From an uncultured Clostridia bacterium (GTDB taxonomy: Bacteria > Bacillota > Clostridia > TANB77 > CAG-465), in NCBI GenBank assembly GCA_944383015.1, contig CALWOC010000001.1, positions 1 through 64,000 on the forward strand: DNA of 64,000 bases. Direction: 5' to 3'. Position 1 is the first letter of the stretch; every line of letters begins with the position of its first letter. Made by a program: the position numbers and the translations under genes. Of the stretch, positions 44,383 to 53,359 are shown one piece after another. The notes under the pieces are model-generated. The model searched no databases and was not told the origin of the DNA. It was given only the letters and a program-made list of their open reading frames with translations.

Positions 44383-45054
44383 CTATACCTCCTTAACAAC
44401 TTTTCCATCTTCTATTTTTATAATTCTATCTGCCTCTTTAGCAATATCCATATTATGAGTAATCATAACTATTGTTTGATTATAATCTCTATTAGATTTT
44501 TTTAGCAGTTCAACAATTTCATCACTTGATTTAGAGTCTAGATTTCCAGTTGGTTCATCTGCAAGTATTATAGCTGGACTAGTAATCATTGCTCTACCTA
44601 TTGATGTCCTTTGTTGTTGTCCTCCAGAAAGCTCGTTTGGTAAATGATTTCTTCTATCACTTAAACCTAATAGCTTTATTAAATCATCTAGCTTTTTCTT
44701 ATTAACATCTCTATTATCTAAACTTAAAGGTAGAGTTATATTTTCCTCAACGTTAAGTATTGGAATTAAATTATAAAACTGATAAATAAGTCCTACCTGT
44801 CTTCTTCTAAATATTGCAAGCTCATCATCATTAAACTTATATATATCTTTTCCATCTATATATACAGTTCCACTAGTAGGTCTATCAACTCCACCAATTA
44901 AATGTAATAATGTAGATTTACCACTTCCTGAAGCACCAACAATAGCAACAAATTCTCCCTTATTTACGGTAAATGAAACATTATCTAATGCTGTAACTTT
45001 TGTTTCTCCTTTTCCATAAACTTTTGTTAAATTTTCTACTTTTAATATTTCCAT
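44383..45054 (-). CDS. ABC transporter ATP-binding protein (LolD/MacB type)
   Basis: From the ATG at 45054 (AGGAGA upstream; the longer frame starting at 45108 lacks support) the protein has 223 residues. It has the Walker A Gly-Ala-Ser-Gly-Ser-Gly-Lys-Ser-Thr, Q-loop in Leu-Ile-Tyr-Gln-Phe-Tyr-Asn-Leu, signature Leu-Ser-Gly-Gly-Gln-Gln-Gln, Walker B Ile-Ile-Leu-Ala-Asp-Glu and switch His in Thr-His-Asn. It powers the adjacent FtsX-type permease. Confidence 0.93.
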   Translation of the reverse strand: MEILKVENLTKVYGKGETKVTALDNVSFTVNKGEFVAIVGASGSGKSTLLHLIGGVDRPTSGTVYIDGKDIYKFNDDELAIFRRRQVGLIYQFYNLIPILNVEENITLPLSLDNRDVNKKKLDDLIKLLGLSDRRNHLPNELSGGQQQRTSIGRAMITSPAIILADEPTGNLDSKSSDEIVELLKKSNRDYNQTIVMITHNMDIAKEADRIIKIEDGKVVKEV

Positions 45055-45129
45055 AAAAAATTTCTCCTCTCTTTTTATATCTATATTATAGTACATATAA
45101 AATGACAAGTAAGTGACTTTAAAATAAAA

Positions 45130-45166
45130 ATAGGTTAAATAGATAAAAAAATCTAATTTAACCTAT
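45130..45166 (-). terminator. Terminator of the DUF4153 gene
   Basis: An 11-bp stem (45130-45140 with 45156-45166) with an inner AGAT/ATCT pair, followed by TTTTATTTT on the minus strand. Confidence 0.8.
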
Positions 45167-45172
45167 AAAAAT

Positions 45173-46816
45173 CTATTTTTCTAATATATATGCTCCTATA
45201 TAATAGCTATTAATTAAGTCATCCTCTCCATAATTTATATAAAATGAAGTTATAACAATACATCTATTTTCATCTATTATAAATCTATTATTATTTTTAA
45301 AGTATTCATTTATATTATCTTTATTTTCTATATAGCTTTTTATTATATTACTAATGTCAATATTAAACCTGTACTCATCTGATTGTGTAGAAAATTCAAT
45401 ATTTTTAAATACTTCATCTATATTTTTGCTTTCCAAATAGTAATTACTACTTACCTCATATAATTTTTTATATCCTTCGATATTAATTTCTTCTATATCT
45501 TCACTTACTGTAATAGTTTGAGAATAACTATCGTAATACTCTGTTTTAAAATTAGTTATATCCTGAATCTCATCGTAACTTAAATAATTATCTATTAATG
45601 CTTCTCCACCAACAGCATTTTTTAAATAGTAATATGCTCCGCTAATTTTATCTTTATCCTTATCTGTAAGATTATCTTTTTGTCTATATATTCTTAAATT
45701 ATTAAATTGACTATTTAAAGACACTTTATACATATTAATAGCTGGTACTATTAATGATATTATACTAAAGCATGTAAATACAATTATAATATTTGCTATT
45801 TTGTCTCTTTTTTTAAAGTACAATGCTATATATACTATTTCAAATAATATAAGCATCACACATAGATATCTTGCCTCTGTTATTCCATTTCTCAAAATTC
45901 TTACGCCTATTGAGTAGATCTGCAGAAATATAAAAGGAATAAACAAGTATGGTAATTTACTATTTATTTTATATAAAACCTTATTATCTTTAAAATAGCT
46001 TGCCATTGTCCATATTGGAAGCCCTATAATAAATAGACTAGCAATAATTCTAAATATTTGATTTGAAGGAATATTCTGTGTAATTAATATTTTTGCTATA
46101 TACATATATATTATGCCAAAAGCTATAATTACAAGTACATTTAATACATACTTAATTATAAATTTAAAGAATGTACTTATCTCTCCTTTAGTATTATATA
46201 ATGAAAACAAAAGTCTTGGTATATAGTATAGTCCAAGTAAAAGTATTTCAATTTTTAAAACTAATTCATAATTATCTCCATTTAGTATTAAAAATACAAA
46301 AATTGATGAAATAATTGCAAGACCTATACTTAAAAGTCCAAAAACAATACTAGATTTAAAAATATTTGAACAAACTCTTACCACATACTCTTCAAATTCC
46401 AATTTACTATTTTTAAAGTTAATATACACAGACAAAGCAAGCAAAGAAATTACATAAGCCATAGTAAATCTAAATGTATACTCATTAATTATAACGTTTT
46501 CTATATTAAATAATTCAACTTTAATATTTAATAATATAGTAAGGAAAACCGATAAGATAAATAAGATAGTCTCACTTATTATTTTTTTCTTACTAAATCT
46601 TGATGAACATGACTCTACAAAATATGAGCCTACTCCAAAAAATACTGAAAACTGCATAATTTTTGCTAATATATCACTAGAAAATAATGTATTATCTACT
46701 GATATTGCATATACTATTGTAGCTAAAAATACTACAACTGTTGTTATTGGAAAACATTCAAACAGAGTTTTAAACTTATCCAATATATTTTGAGTTACTT
46801 TTTTTATATCTATCAT
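45173..46816 (-). CDS. DUF4153-type polytopic membrane protein
   Basis: This 547-residue protein has about ten to twelve hydrophobic helices in the first 370 residues, then a soluble C-terminal domain of about 150 residues rich in Asp, Asn and Tyr. The arrangement fits DUF4153 proteins, which are common in Firmicutes and of unknown role. It is a single gene bounded by a terminator downstream and a strong hairpin upstream. Confidence 0.75.
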   Translation of the reverse strand: MIDIKKVTQNILDKFKTLFECFPITTVVVFLATIVYAISVDNTLFSSDILAKIMQFSVFFGVGSYFVESCSSRFSKKKIISETILFILSVFLTILLNIKVELFNIENVIINEYTFRFTMAYVISLLALSVYINFKNSKLEFEEYVVRVCSNIFKSSIVFGLLSIGLAIISSIFVFLILNGDNYELVLKIEILLLGLYYIPRLLFSLYNTKGEISTFFKFIIKYVLNVLVIIAFGIIYMYIAKILITQNIPSNQIFRIIASLFIIGLPIWTMASYFKDNKVLYKINSKLPYLFIPFIFLQIYSIGVRILRNGITEARYLCVMLILFEIVYIALYFKKRDKIANIIIVFTCFSIISLIVPAINMYKVSLNSQFNNLRIYRQKDNLTDKDKDKISGAYYYLKNAVGGEALIDNYLSYDEIQDITNFKTEYYDSYSQTITVSEDIEEINIEGYKKLYEVSSNYYLESKNIDEVFKNIEFSTQSDEYRFNIDISNIIKSYIENKDNINEYFKNNNRFIIDENRCIVITSFYINYGEDDLINSYYIGAYILEK

Positions 46817-46853
46817 ATTAAATCACCTATACTAAGTACATATATAATATCAT

Positions 46854-46884
46854 AGTAGCAGATAATTATCAATTATCTGCTACT
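46854..46884. repeat. Strong inverted repeat without a U-run
   Basis: A perfect 14-bp stem (46854-46867 with 46871-46884) and 3-nt loop sit between the DHH and DUF4153 genes. Neither side has a T-run, so it is not a standard intrinsic terminator. Confidence 0.6.
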
Positions 46885-46914
46885 TATATACCTTAAACAA
46901 ACTATATTAATCAC

Positions 46915-47844
46915 CTATATACTATTTATAACCATTTTAAATTTTTCGTTTTCTTGCAAGTTGCTTCCAGCACCTCTATGTCCTTTTCCACCAAAATACT
47001 TTGAAATAATAGAAACATCTACGTCCTTTACCTGCCTATAAGAAACAGTTTCAATATCTGTCATTATCATTCCTACAGCATCAATGTTATATACATTATT
47101 TTTTTTAATAAATTTATTCATATCGTTTCTATATTTATACGGACATTTAACAAATCCAACTTTAAATATATTGCCATCTATACTTAAATCTACGCATTTC
47201 ATATCATTTAATATATTTAAAATATCTTTTTCCATTTCTTTATTAAATTTATCTATAACTTCTTTTTCATAGTTATTAAAAACAATAGAATTTAATTTAT
47301 CTACCTTATCATTAATAATTTTTAAATAAGCATCATATCCTAAAACTTCAAATAAAACGTGTAGATTCCTAGCATTTATATTGTTCTTACTTTCCCAGTC
47401 CCATACATCATATTGTCTTGTCCATTCAACTAGCTCATCTAATATATTACTTCTTTGTAAATAATTATTTTGAATAAGATAATTGTAAAATAGACTTGTT
47501 CCTGATTCTTTTCTTCCATTCTTTTGAACAATAATATTTACAAAGTCATATTTATTATTTCCTTCTTCAATTTCTGTTTTATGATGATCTAAAACTAACA
47601 ATCTATTTTTCAGTATCTCATCATTATCTATAAATTTTAAAACTGGTTCTTTTATACATAAATCTGTTACATATATCTTATCAAAATCATATATTTTCTT
47701 AGATTTAATATAGTTTTCTACATTTTTAGTTATTTCAAAAGTTTTTGTAGGAACAAGTGTATAATCTCCAAACGCCTTTCTTGCAAGTACTGCACATCCC
47801 ATTCCATCTATATCTTGACTATGTGTAAAAAGTAATACTTTCAT
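46915..47844 (-). CDS. DHH-family phosphoesterase
   Basis: This 309-residue protein has the DHH-superfamily motifs in order: Ser-Gln-Asp-Ile-Asp-Gly-Met-Gly near residue 9, Val-Thr-Asp-Leu, Leu-Asp-His-His-Lys-Thr-Glu, and the DHHA1 signature Gly-Gly-Lys-Gly-His-Arg-Gly-Ala-Gly. The size and motif spacing suggest the NrnB/oligoribonuclease or cyclic-dinucleotide-degrading branch. A central Trp-Thr-Arg-Gln-Tyr-Asp-Val-Trp-Asp-Trp segment is also found in NrnB-like proteins. It starts one base after the LD-carboxypeptidase gene. Confidence 0.85.
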   Translation of the reverse strand: MKVLLFTHSQDIDGMGCAVLARKAFGDYTLVPTKTFEITKNVENYIKSKKIYDFDKIYVTDLCIKEPVLKFIDNDEILKNRLLVLDHHKTEIEEGNNKYDFVNIIVQKNGRKESGTSLFYNYLIQNNYLQRSNILDELVEWTRQYDVWDWESKNNINARNLHVLFEVLGYDAYLKIINDKVDKLNSIVFNNYEKEVIDKFNKEMEKDILNILNDMKCVDLSIDGNIFKVGFVKCPYKYRNDMNKFIKKNNVYNIDAVGMIMTDIETVSYRQVKDVDVSIISKYFGGKGHRGAGSNLQENEKFKMVINSI

Positions 47845-47845
47845 A

Positions 47846-48892
47846 TTATTCTCCTATTTTTGTTGCTGATTCAATAAGTTTGAATATTTTTTTGTCAAAA
47901 TCTATTTCTACTTCTGTACCTAAAGGAATAACACCAATAGGAACAGCATGACCAACATTTACATTATATAAAATTGGTAAATCTTCACAGTCATATTCTT
48001 TTAGTATTTTAAGATATACTTCTTTATATTCTTCATAATATGTTTCATGCTTTGGTTTTCCAACTATAATTGCCTTTATTTCTTTTAAAATACCTTGAGC
48101 ACCTAAATTTCTTAAATACCATAATAGATAATCTGGTGGCATTTTTTCTTCACTTGTCTCAAGTAGTAATATCTTACCTTTCCAATCTTCTAATTTAGGC
48201 CAAATTTCAGTTGATACCATCATTGGAAAAACATCAACACATCCGCCGAGTATCTCTCCTTTTACAATACCATTTCCAGATAAAACCTCATAATGATGTT
48301 CTTCTCTTTTTAGTTTTCTTGCTACATTTATATTTTCTTCAATCCAGCTTACATGATCATCTGACCAGTAATCACTAGACTTTATTTCATATCCTTTACT
48401 ATCTTTAAATAATATTTTTTCTACTGCCTCTTTAGTATAATCAAAAATTTTTACATATTCACCAAACTCACATATTATAGTAGGTCCATAATATGATACA
48501 ATTCCAGCTTTATGCATCATAAAATGATTAACTGTAGTATCTGAATATCCCATAAATATTTTAGGATTTTCTCTAATAACATTGTAGTCTATATATGGAA
48601 GTAATCTTATTGTATCATCTCCACCTATTGCACAAATAATCGCTTTTATAGTTTTATCTTCAAATGCCTCCATTAAGTCTTTTGCTCTAAGTTCTGGATG
48701 CTCATATATAAATTTGCTTCCCTTTAAAGCATTTGGCATAGTTACAACCTCAAGTCCAAAATCATTTTCTAGTCTTTCTTTTGCAATATAGTACTTATGT
48801 ATCATATTTTCATCTCCAAGTACTCCTGATGAAAGACTTACTATAGCTATCTTATCACCTTTTTTTAACATTTTAGGTTTTATCTTTTTCAT
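47846..48892 (-). CDS. S66-family LD-carboxypeptidase (MccF-like)
   Basis: A 348-residue serine carboxypeptidase of the LdcA/MccF family. It begins Lys-Lys-Gly-Asp-Lys-Ile-Ala-Ile-Val-Ser-Leu-Ser-Ser. The nucleophile Ser is in Gly-Tyr-Ser-Asp-Thr-Thr (about residue 118), and His is in Asn-Val-Gly-His-Ala-Val-Pro near the end. LdcA enzymes trim the terminal D-Ala of murein tetrapeptides; MccF enzymes inactivate microcin C-type nucleotide-peptide antibiotics. There is no signal peptide, so it acts in the cytosol. It forms an operon with flavin reductase, SDR and DHH genes; which of the two roles applies is not decidable. Confidence 0.85.
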   Translation of the reverse strand: MKKIKPKMLKKGDKIAIVSLSSGVLGDENMIHKYYIAKERLENDFGLEVVTMPNALKGSKFIYEHPELRAKDLMEAFEDKTIKAIICAIGGDDTIRLLPYIDYNVIRENPKIFMGYSDTTVNHFMMHKAGIVSYYGPTIICEFGEYVKIFDYTKEAVEKILFKDSKGYEIKSSDYWSDDHVSWIEENINVARKLKREEHHYEVLSGNGIVKGEILGGCVDVFPMMVSTEIWPKLEDWKGKILLLETSEEKMPPDYLLWYLRNLGAQGILKEIKAIIVGKPKHETYYEEYKEVYLKILKEYDCEDLPILYNVNVGHAVPIGVIPLGTEVEIDFDKKIFKLIESATKIGE

Positions 48893-48897
48893 AAAAT

Positions 48898-49806
48898 CTA
48901 TTCCTTTCCATCTGGTAAAGCTTTTGTGCCTGCTTTACTCATCATTTTTTTAGCTAGAGCACAAATAATTGGGTTTGTTGCAGATACTGCTTCAAGATTT
49001 TTCTTTAGTTTTAGTACTTTAAGACATGTATCAGTATAATCTACTACCATGTCAAGTCCTGATATAAATGAAGCCATATCTGAATTTAAAAATACCATAG
49101 GATATGCCATTTCTTCAGATTTTGCAAGTCTTCCAGCAAGACCAGTTTGAGCAATTAAAGCCTCTTCGCTTCCTATCATATCTTGAAATTCTTGTTTCAT
49201 ACCAGTATCCGTTGAAGCTGGCAACACATTATTTATTCTAATGCCCAATTTTGCAAACTCTACAGCTTGCTCACATGCAAACTGTGATAAGCATCTTTTG
49301 GAATACATATATGCAAATGTTGCTGGAGCAGAAGAAGCCAATTTTCTTGTTCTTTCTTCTACCTCTTCCCAAGTTTTGGCATGTACTACTTTATTTTGTT
49401 CTTTTTTAAATTTCTTCCATTCAAGTCCTGCTGTTGATGTACAATACACAATTGAGCCACCTTTTTTCATTCTTTCTTTTAAATAATTTAAAGTTATATA
49501 CATATTAGCAGTATAATTACAATCAAAAGTTGTCCTATAATCTGTCTTAGAACCAGAAAGTCCCGCTACACCAAAAAATGAATCTATATGCTCTGGTAAT
49601 TTCTCAAATGTATTGTCTATCTCTTCTTTTTTAGCTAAATTACATTCAATAAATTTAGTAATACCTTCAACACTACATGGATTTAAGTCTATAGCATATA
49701 CTTTTGCTCCTAAATCTACAAGCATTTCTACTGTTGCCTTTCCCATTCCACTGGAAGCTCCTGTCACAACACATACTTTATCTTTATATCCAAAATAATC
49801 CTTCAT
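48898..49806 (-). CDS. Short-chain dehydrogenase (3-alpha-hydroxysteroid dehydrogenase-like)
   Basis: A 302-residue SDR with Thr-Gly-Ala-Ser-Ser-Gly-Met-Gly at residues 15-22 and Tyr-Met-Tyr-Ser-Lys as the catalytic Tyr-x3-Lys. The long insert before the active site and the acidic residue at the end of strand 2 (Ala-Ile-Asp-Leu) match NAD-dependent HSD-like enzymes. A further 50-residue tail is present. Bile-acid or other alcohol oxidation is possible in a gut clostridium, but the substrate cannot be assigned. It is 22 bp after the flavin reductase gene. Confidence 0.8.
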   Translation of the reverse strand: MKDYFGYKDKVCVVTGASSGMGKATVEMLVDLGAKVYAIDLNPCSVEGITKFIECNLAKKEEIDNTFEKLPEHIDSFFGVAGLSGSKTDYRTTFDCNYTANMYITLNYLKERMKKGGSIVYCTSTAGLEWKKFKKEQNKVVHAKTWEEVEERTRKLASSAPATFAYMYSKRCLSQFACEQAVEFAKLGIRINNVLPASTDTGMKQEFQDMIGSEEALIAQTGLAGRLAKSEEMAYPMVFLNSDMASFISGLDMVVDYTDTCLKVLKLKKNLEAVSATNPIICALAKKMMSKAGTKALPDGKE

Positions 49807-49828
49807 TCTATCTCCCCCTTAATTTATA

Positions 49829-50395
49829 TTATTTTTTTAATTTAAGTCCATCTCTAAAAGCATTACCTACTCTTTCTCCTATTTTATAATATCCATAAGT
49901 ATATGGATCATATGCTATAGCATCTAAAAGAGAAATATCTATTTTTTCTCCTGTCATAACACTTTCATCTGCTGTTACATTTACTATTTTTCCAATAACG
50001 CCACATCCATATTTTTCATCTTGATACTCTATAAATTCACATTCCATACATATTGGAAATTCATTTATTATTGGAGCATCAACATGATCTGACTTTGTAG
50101 CTGTAAGTCCAGAATTTTCAAATTTATTAGGTGTATTATTACCTGATACTACGCCAAAATAATCTGCCTCTACTACGTGTTTTGCGTTAGCAATACTTAC
50201 AGTAAATGCCCTTTTATTTCTTATATTTTTTACTGTTTTATGTCCCTCAGATAAATTTAAAACTATATGATCTTTTTCAAGCATCATTCCCCATGCAGCA
50301 TTCATAACGTCAATTGTTCCATCTGCATTATATGTTGCAATCATAAGCACTGGCATTGGAAATATTGCATCAGTTGTTCTTATATTTTTTCTCAT
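49829..50395 (-). CDS. Flavin reductase-family protein (flavoredoxin-like)
   Basis: This 188-residue FMN-binding split-barrel protein has Met-Pro-Val-Leu-Met-Ile-Ala-Thr near the start, Asn-Ala-Ala-Trp-Gly, and Lys-Thr-Val-Lys-Asn-Ile-Arg as the flavin-phosphate loop. It probably carries FMN and transfers electrons or reduces small molecules. It is the first gene of the operon with SDR, LD-carboxypeptidase and DHH genes. Confidence 0.85.
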   Translation of the reverse strand: MRKNIRTTDAIFPMPVLMIATYNADGTIDVMNAAWGMMLEKDHIVLNLSEGHKTVKNIRNKRAFTVSIANAKHVVEADYFGVVSGNNTPNKFENSGLTATKSDHVDAPIINEFPICMECEFIEYQDEKYGCGVIGKIVNVTADESVMTGEKIDISLLDAIAYDPYTYGYYKIGERVGNAFRDGLKLKK

Positions 50396-50495
50396 AATAA
50401 TTCCTCCTAATCTTTACAGTAATAAGTATAACACAAAAAATAATATATATAAATATTTATTTTATTATTTAATTTTATCTTTTATATATAATAAA

Positions 50496-50518
50496 ACTGT
50501 CGCAAAATATGCGACAGT
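50496..50518 (-). terminator. rtcB terminator
   Basis: A 9-bp GC-containing stem ACTGTCGCA/TGCGACAGT with a 5-nt loop, followed by TTTTATTATA on the minus strand. Confidence 0.8.
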
Positions 50519-50526
50519 AAAAACTA

Positions 50527-51735
50527 TTATTCACTTGCTTTAAAATTATATATTGGTTTTATTATTTTTTCTATTTCAACTGTATCTTTTATACAATCTA
50601 CTATTTCTTGCATTGGCTTATATACCATTGGCGCTTCATCTATTGTATCTTTATTTACTGATGTAGTATATATACCATTCATGGATTTTCTATATTCATC
50701 AATTTTTACTACTTCTTTTGCCTTATTTCTAGACATAATTCTTCCTGCTCCATGTGGTGCTGACTTATTCCAATCATCATTTCCTTTACCAATACCAATT
50801 ATACAACCATCCCTCATATTCATAGGAATTAATACTCTTTCTCCACTTCTTGCTGCTATTGCACCTTTACGAATAATGTTGTCTTCAAAAGAAATATAAT
50901 TATGTATTGTCTCAAAATATTTAAAATTATTATCCAAATTGTCTATATTAAAATAATTAAATAATATTTGTTTTGCTATACATAAGCGATTATTCCTTGC
51001 AAATTCTTGACAAATTTTCATATCATGTAAATATTTTTCTCTATTTTCTCCTTCTAAATAACATAAGTCTATAGGTAATTTAGTTTTTCCTTCATATTTT
51101 TTCTCTACATCAATTAATGCAGCTGTAATTTCACTTTTTCTACCCTGCTTTTTATACTCTAATTTTATTTTTTCCTTTTCTTCTTGCATTTCCTTTTTAT
51201 ATGAACAGTATTTAATTGCTTTTTCTTGATAAATTGAAGCAACTTGCTTACCTAAATTTCTTGAACCTGTGTGAATAACTAAATATTTATTGTTATCTTC
51301 ATCTTTATCTACTTCTATAAAATGATTACCACTACCAAGTGTACCAAGACTTCTTTCTAAAAAATCATTATTATTTTTTAATTCTTTTAAGCAATACAAT
51401 TTCTCTAAATCCACAAATTTACTTTGTGTTTTTTCATGTACATTTCTTCCGCTTGGAACATAGTTTCTTATTATATTATCTATTTTCTCTAAATCTAATT
51501 CTACATTTCCAAGTTCTATACATAGCATTCCACACCCAATATCTACTCCAACAATATTTGGAATAACTTTATTTCCTAAATTTCCTGTAAAACCAATTAC
51601 ACAGCCTTTACCTGCATGTACATCTGGCATTATACGAACTTTGCTATCCTTAAAAGCATCTTGGTCTAACAACTCATTAATTTGTTTTAGTGCTTCCTCA
51701 TCTATATTTTTAGTAAATATTTTTAGATTTTTCAT
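50527..51735 (-). CDS. rtcB: RNA-splicing ligase RtcB
   Basis: Joins RNA ends bearing 2',3'-cyclic phosphate or 3'-phosphate to 5'-OH ends using GTP and Mn2+. From the ATG at 51735 (AGGAGTG upstream; a TTG at 51756 is less likely) it has 402 residues. The metal and nucleotide sites are present: His-Ala-Gly-Lys-Gly, Val-Asp-Ile-Gly-Cys-Gly-Met, His-Thr-Gly-Ser-Arg-Asn-Leu-Gly, and the GMP-accepting His in Pro-His-Gly-Ala-Gly-Arg. No archease, RtcA or PrfH gene is adjacent. The likely work is repair of RNA cut by toxins or stress nucleases. Confidence 0.94.
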   Translation of the reverse strand: MKNLKIFTKNIDEEALKQINELLDQDAFKDSKVRIMPDVHAGKGCVIGFTGNLGNKVIPNIVGVDIGCGMLCIELGNVELDLEKIDNIIRNYVPSGRNVHEKTQSKFVDLEKLYCLKELKNNNDFLERSLGTLGSGNHFIEVDKDEDNNKYLVIHTGSRNLGKQVASIYQEKAIKYCSYKKEMQEEKEKIKLEYKKQGRKSEITAALIDVEKKYEGKTKLPIDLCYLEGENREKYLHDMKICQEFARNNRLCIAKQILFNYFNIDNLDNNFKYFETIHNYISFEDNIIRKGAIAARSGERVLIPMNMRDGCIIGIGKGNDDWNKSAPHGAGRIMSRNKAKEVVKIDEYRKSMNGIYTTSVNKDTIDEAPMVYKPMQEIVDCIKDTVEIEKIIKPIYNFKASE

Positions 51736-52059
51736 ATTTATCCACACTCCTTTCAATGCTTTTTTATTTTAACATATTATTATATATTATGTCTATATAG
51801 TTTTACTATACATTTTCATATCAAAGCAAAGAATATCTCTACTTTAACTAAGGGAATTCTAAGCAACAACTCAATTATAACTTCTTTTCCATTAGGATTT
51901 GATTTAGCCACCAAAAATGTTAAAGTAGTTAAAATATTATAAGTATATTTTTTGCACATTACTTTTTTATACAATTCACTTTCATTAAAAATATCCCTCC
52001 TTTAAGGAGAGATATTATACTCTAATATATTTTAATTTCAAAAATAATTTTAATTATTT
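51736..52059. other. Gene-poor gap with an open segment on both strands
   Basis: This 324-base gap holds the rtcB promoter region at its left and a terminator at 51990-52016. Between them, positions 51816-51959 on the minus strand form a 47-codon ATG-to-TGA frame (Met-Cys-Lys-Lys-Tyr...Ala-Leu-Ile). The plus strand is open over the same stretch up to a TAA at 51940-51942, with no start. There is no ribosome site, and codons such as CCC, GTG, GAG and GCC look foreign to the neighbourhood. It may be a gene or mobile-element remnant; I do not call it a gene. Confidence 0.3.
51990..52016 (-). terminator. Terminator of the decarboxylase-cupin gene
   Basis: An 11-bp stem with one mismatch (AATATCCCTCC with GGAGAGATATT) and a 5-nt loop, followed by five Ts on the minus strand. 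Confidence 0.7.
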
Positions 52060-52803
52060 TTATTGTAACTTTTGGTATTCTTCATCAGATACTGGTTCTA
52101 ACCATTCATTTGATGTGTTTTCACCTGGTACTTCCACTGCAAGATGGCTAAACCAAGAATCTGCTGTTGCTCCATGCCAATGTTTAACATTTGCAGGTAT
52201 TACAACTACATCTCCAGGATGTAATTTTTGTGCTGTTTTTCCCTCTTCCTGATAATACCCTTCACCTTCAACACAGACAAGTATCTGACCACCTCCAGAA
52301 GTGCTTTTATGAATATGCCAATTATTTCTACATTTTGGCTCAAAAGTAACATTTGCAATAGATACAACTGACTCACCTGGTTTTGTAAGTGGTTTTAAAT
52401 ATGAATTACCTATAAAATACTTTGCATATGCTGTATTTGGTTCTCCCATTCCAAACATACCACCATGGGTTTCTTTTGTATTCTCATCTGCATATACTTC
52501 TTTTGCCATATTAAATACTGCCCATGCATTTGGCCATCCAGCATAAAATGCTGCATGAGTTATAATTTCTGCCATTTCTTCTTTTGTTATTCCATTATTT
52601 TTTGCATTTTGTAAGTGATATTTTAAAGAGCTATCCACCATTCCTTTTCCCATAAATACACAAATTGTAACAAGTGATCTGTCTCTTAAAGATAACTTAT
52701 CTTCTCTTGACCAAACTTCACCAAATAACACATCATCGTTAAGCTGTGCAAACTTAGGTGCAAATTCTCCTAATGAATCATGTCCTGCTGTTTGTTTTTT
52801 CAT
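52060..52803 (-). CDS. Carboxymuconolactone decarboxylase - cupin fusion
   Basis: A 247-residue two-domain protein. Residues to about 110 are an AhpD/CMD-like helical domain with Leu-Ser-Leu-Arg-Asp-Arg-Ser-Leu-Val-Thr and Glu-Ile-Ile-Thr-His-Ala-Ala-Phe-Tyr-Ala-Gly-Trp-Pro. The usual Cys-x-x-Cys of peroxidase AhpD is missing. Residues from about 145 are a cupin with His-Ile-His-Lys-Ser-Thr-Ser-Gly-Gly-Gly, Pro-Gly-Asp-Val-Val and Lys-His-Trp-His, a complete metal site. Such fusions are frequent in gut anaerobes and of unsettled function. It is a single gene. Confidence 0.88.
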   Translation of the reverse strand: MKKQTAGHDSLGEFAPKFAQLNDDVLFGEVWSREDKLSLRDRSLVTICVFMGKGMVDSSLKYHLQNAKNNGITKEEMAEIITHAAFYAGWPNAWAVFNMAKEVYADENTKETHGGMFGMGEPNTAYAKYFIGNSYLKPLTKPGESVVSIANVTFEPKCRNNWHIHKSTSGGGQILVCVEGEGYYQEEGKTAQKLHPGDVVVIPANVKHWHGATADSWFSHLAVEVPGENTSNEWLEPVSDEEYQKLQ

Positions 52804-52870
52804 AATTTATCTCCTCCTTTGATAAGTAAATTATATCACTTAAAGTGTACTCTAAGGCAAGAGAAAATTA

Positions 52871-53269
52871 CTATTTTTCTTTATCTTTTTTTCTTAGTAA
52901 ATATAGTGCTATTGCTGTTATTGCAATACCTAGCAATATAAATGCATTTTTTACTTCTATACTATTTAATATTGATGTAACAATAATACATAGTCCCATT
53001 GCAAGAGCAACACAAATTAAAACTAAATCAATTATATTATTTATATTTGTATTGTTATTTTTCCCTTTAGCATTTAATAGCTCTTCTACAGATACATCAA
53101 GTATTTCTGCAAGTTTTGGAATAGAATTTATATCTGGACAAGATATGTTTCTCTCCCATTTTGATACAGCTTTATCTGTTACATTCATTTTATTTGCCAG
53201 CTCACTTTGTGTCATATTTTTTTCTTTTCTTAAAGTACTAATAATACTTCCAATATTTTTATTTTCCAT
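52871..53269 (-). CDS. XRE-family regulator with C-terminal membrane segments
   Basis: From the ATG at 53269 (AAGGAGG upstream) it has 132 residues. The N-terminal helix-turn-helix (about 10-62) contains Met-Thr-Gln-Ser-Glu-Leu-Ala-Asn-Lys-Met and Val-Ser-Lys-Trp-Glu-Arg. A polar linker and two hydrophobic helices (about 80-120) end in a Lys/Arg tail. This makes it a membrane-tethered DNA-binding protein. It is preceded by TTGAGC-17-TAAAAT and an AT-rich region with repeated AGTTTA/TAAACT half-sites, suggesting self-control. Confidence 0.85.
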   Translation of the reverse strand: MENKNIGSIISTLRKEKNMTQSELANKMNVTDKAVSKWERNISCPDINSIPKLAEILDVSVEELLNAKGKNNNTNINNIIDLVLICVALAMGLCIIVTSILNSIEVKNAFILLGIAITAIALYLLRKKDKEK

Positions 53270-53292
53270 GTTAAAATACCTCCTTTTAATAT

Positions 53293-53321
53293 ATTTTAAC
53301 ATCAAACATATATAAGCTCAA
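53293..53321 (-). promoter_or_regulatory. Promoter of the XRE regulator
   Basis: On the minus strand TTGAGC, 17 bp, TAAAAT with an extended TG. Half-sites AAACTAATGGTTTAT and TTAAACTTATAG lie just upstream. Confidence 0.6.
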
Positions 53322-53359
53322 TCGACTATAAGTTTAATTTAATAAACCATTAGTTTATA

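Noticed and set aside
52845-53315. A 156-residue plus-strand frame opposite the XRE regulator
   Set aside because: It is a shadow of the regulator; the minus-strand gene has a clear helix-turn-helix, ribosome site and promoter.
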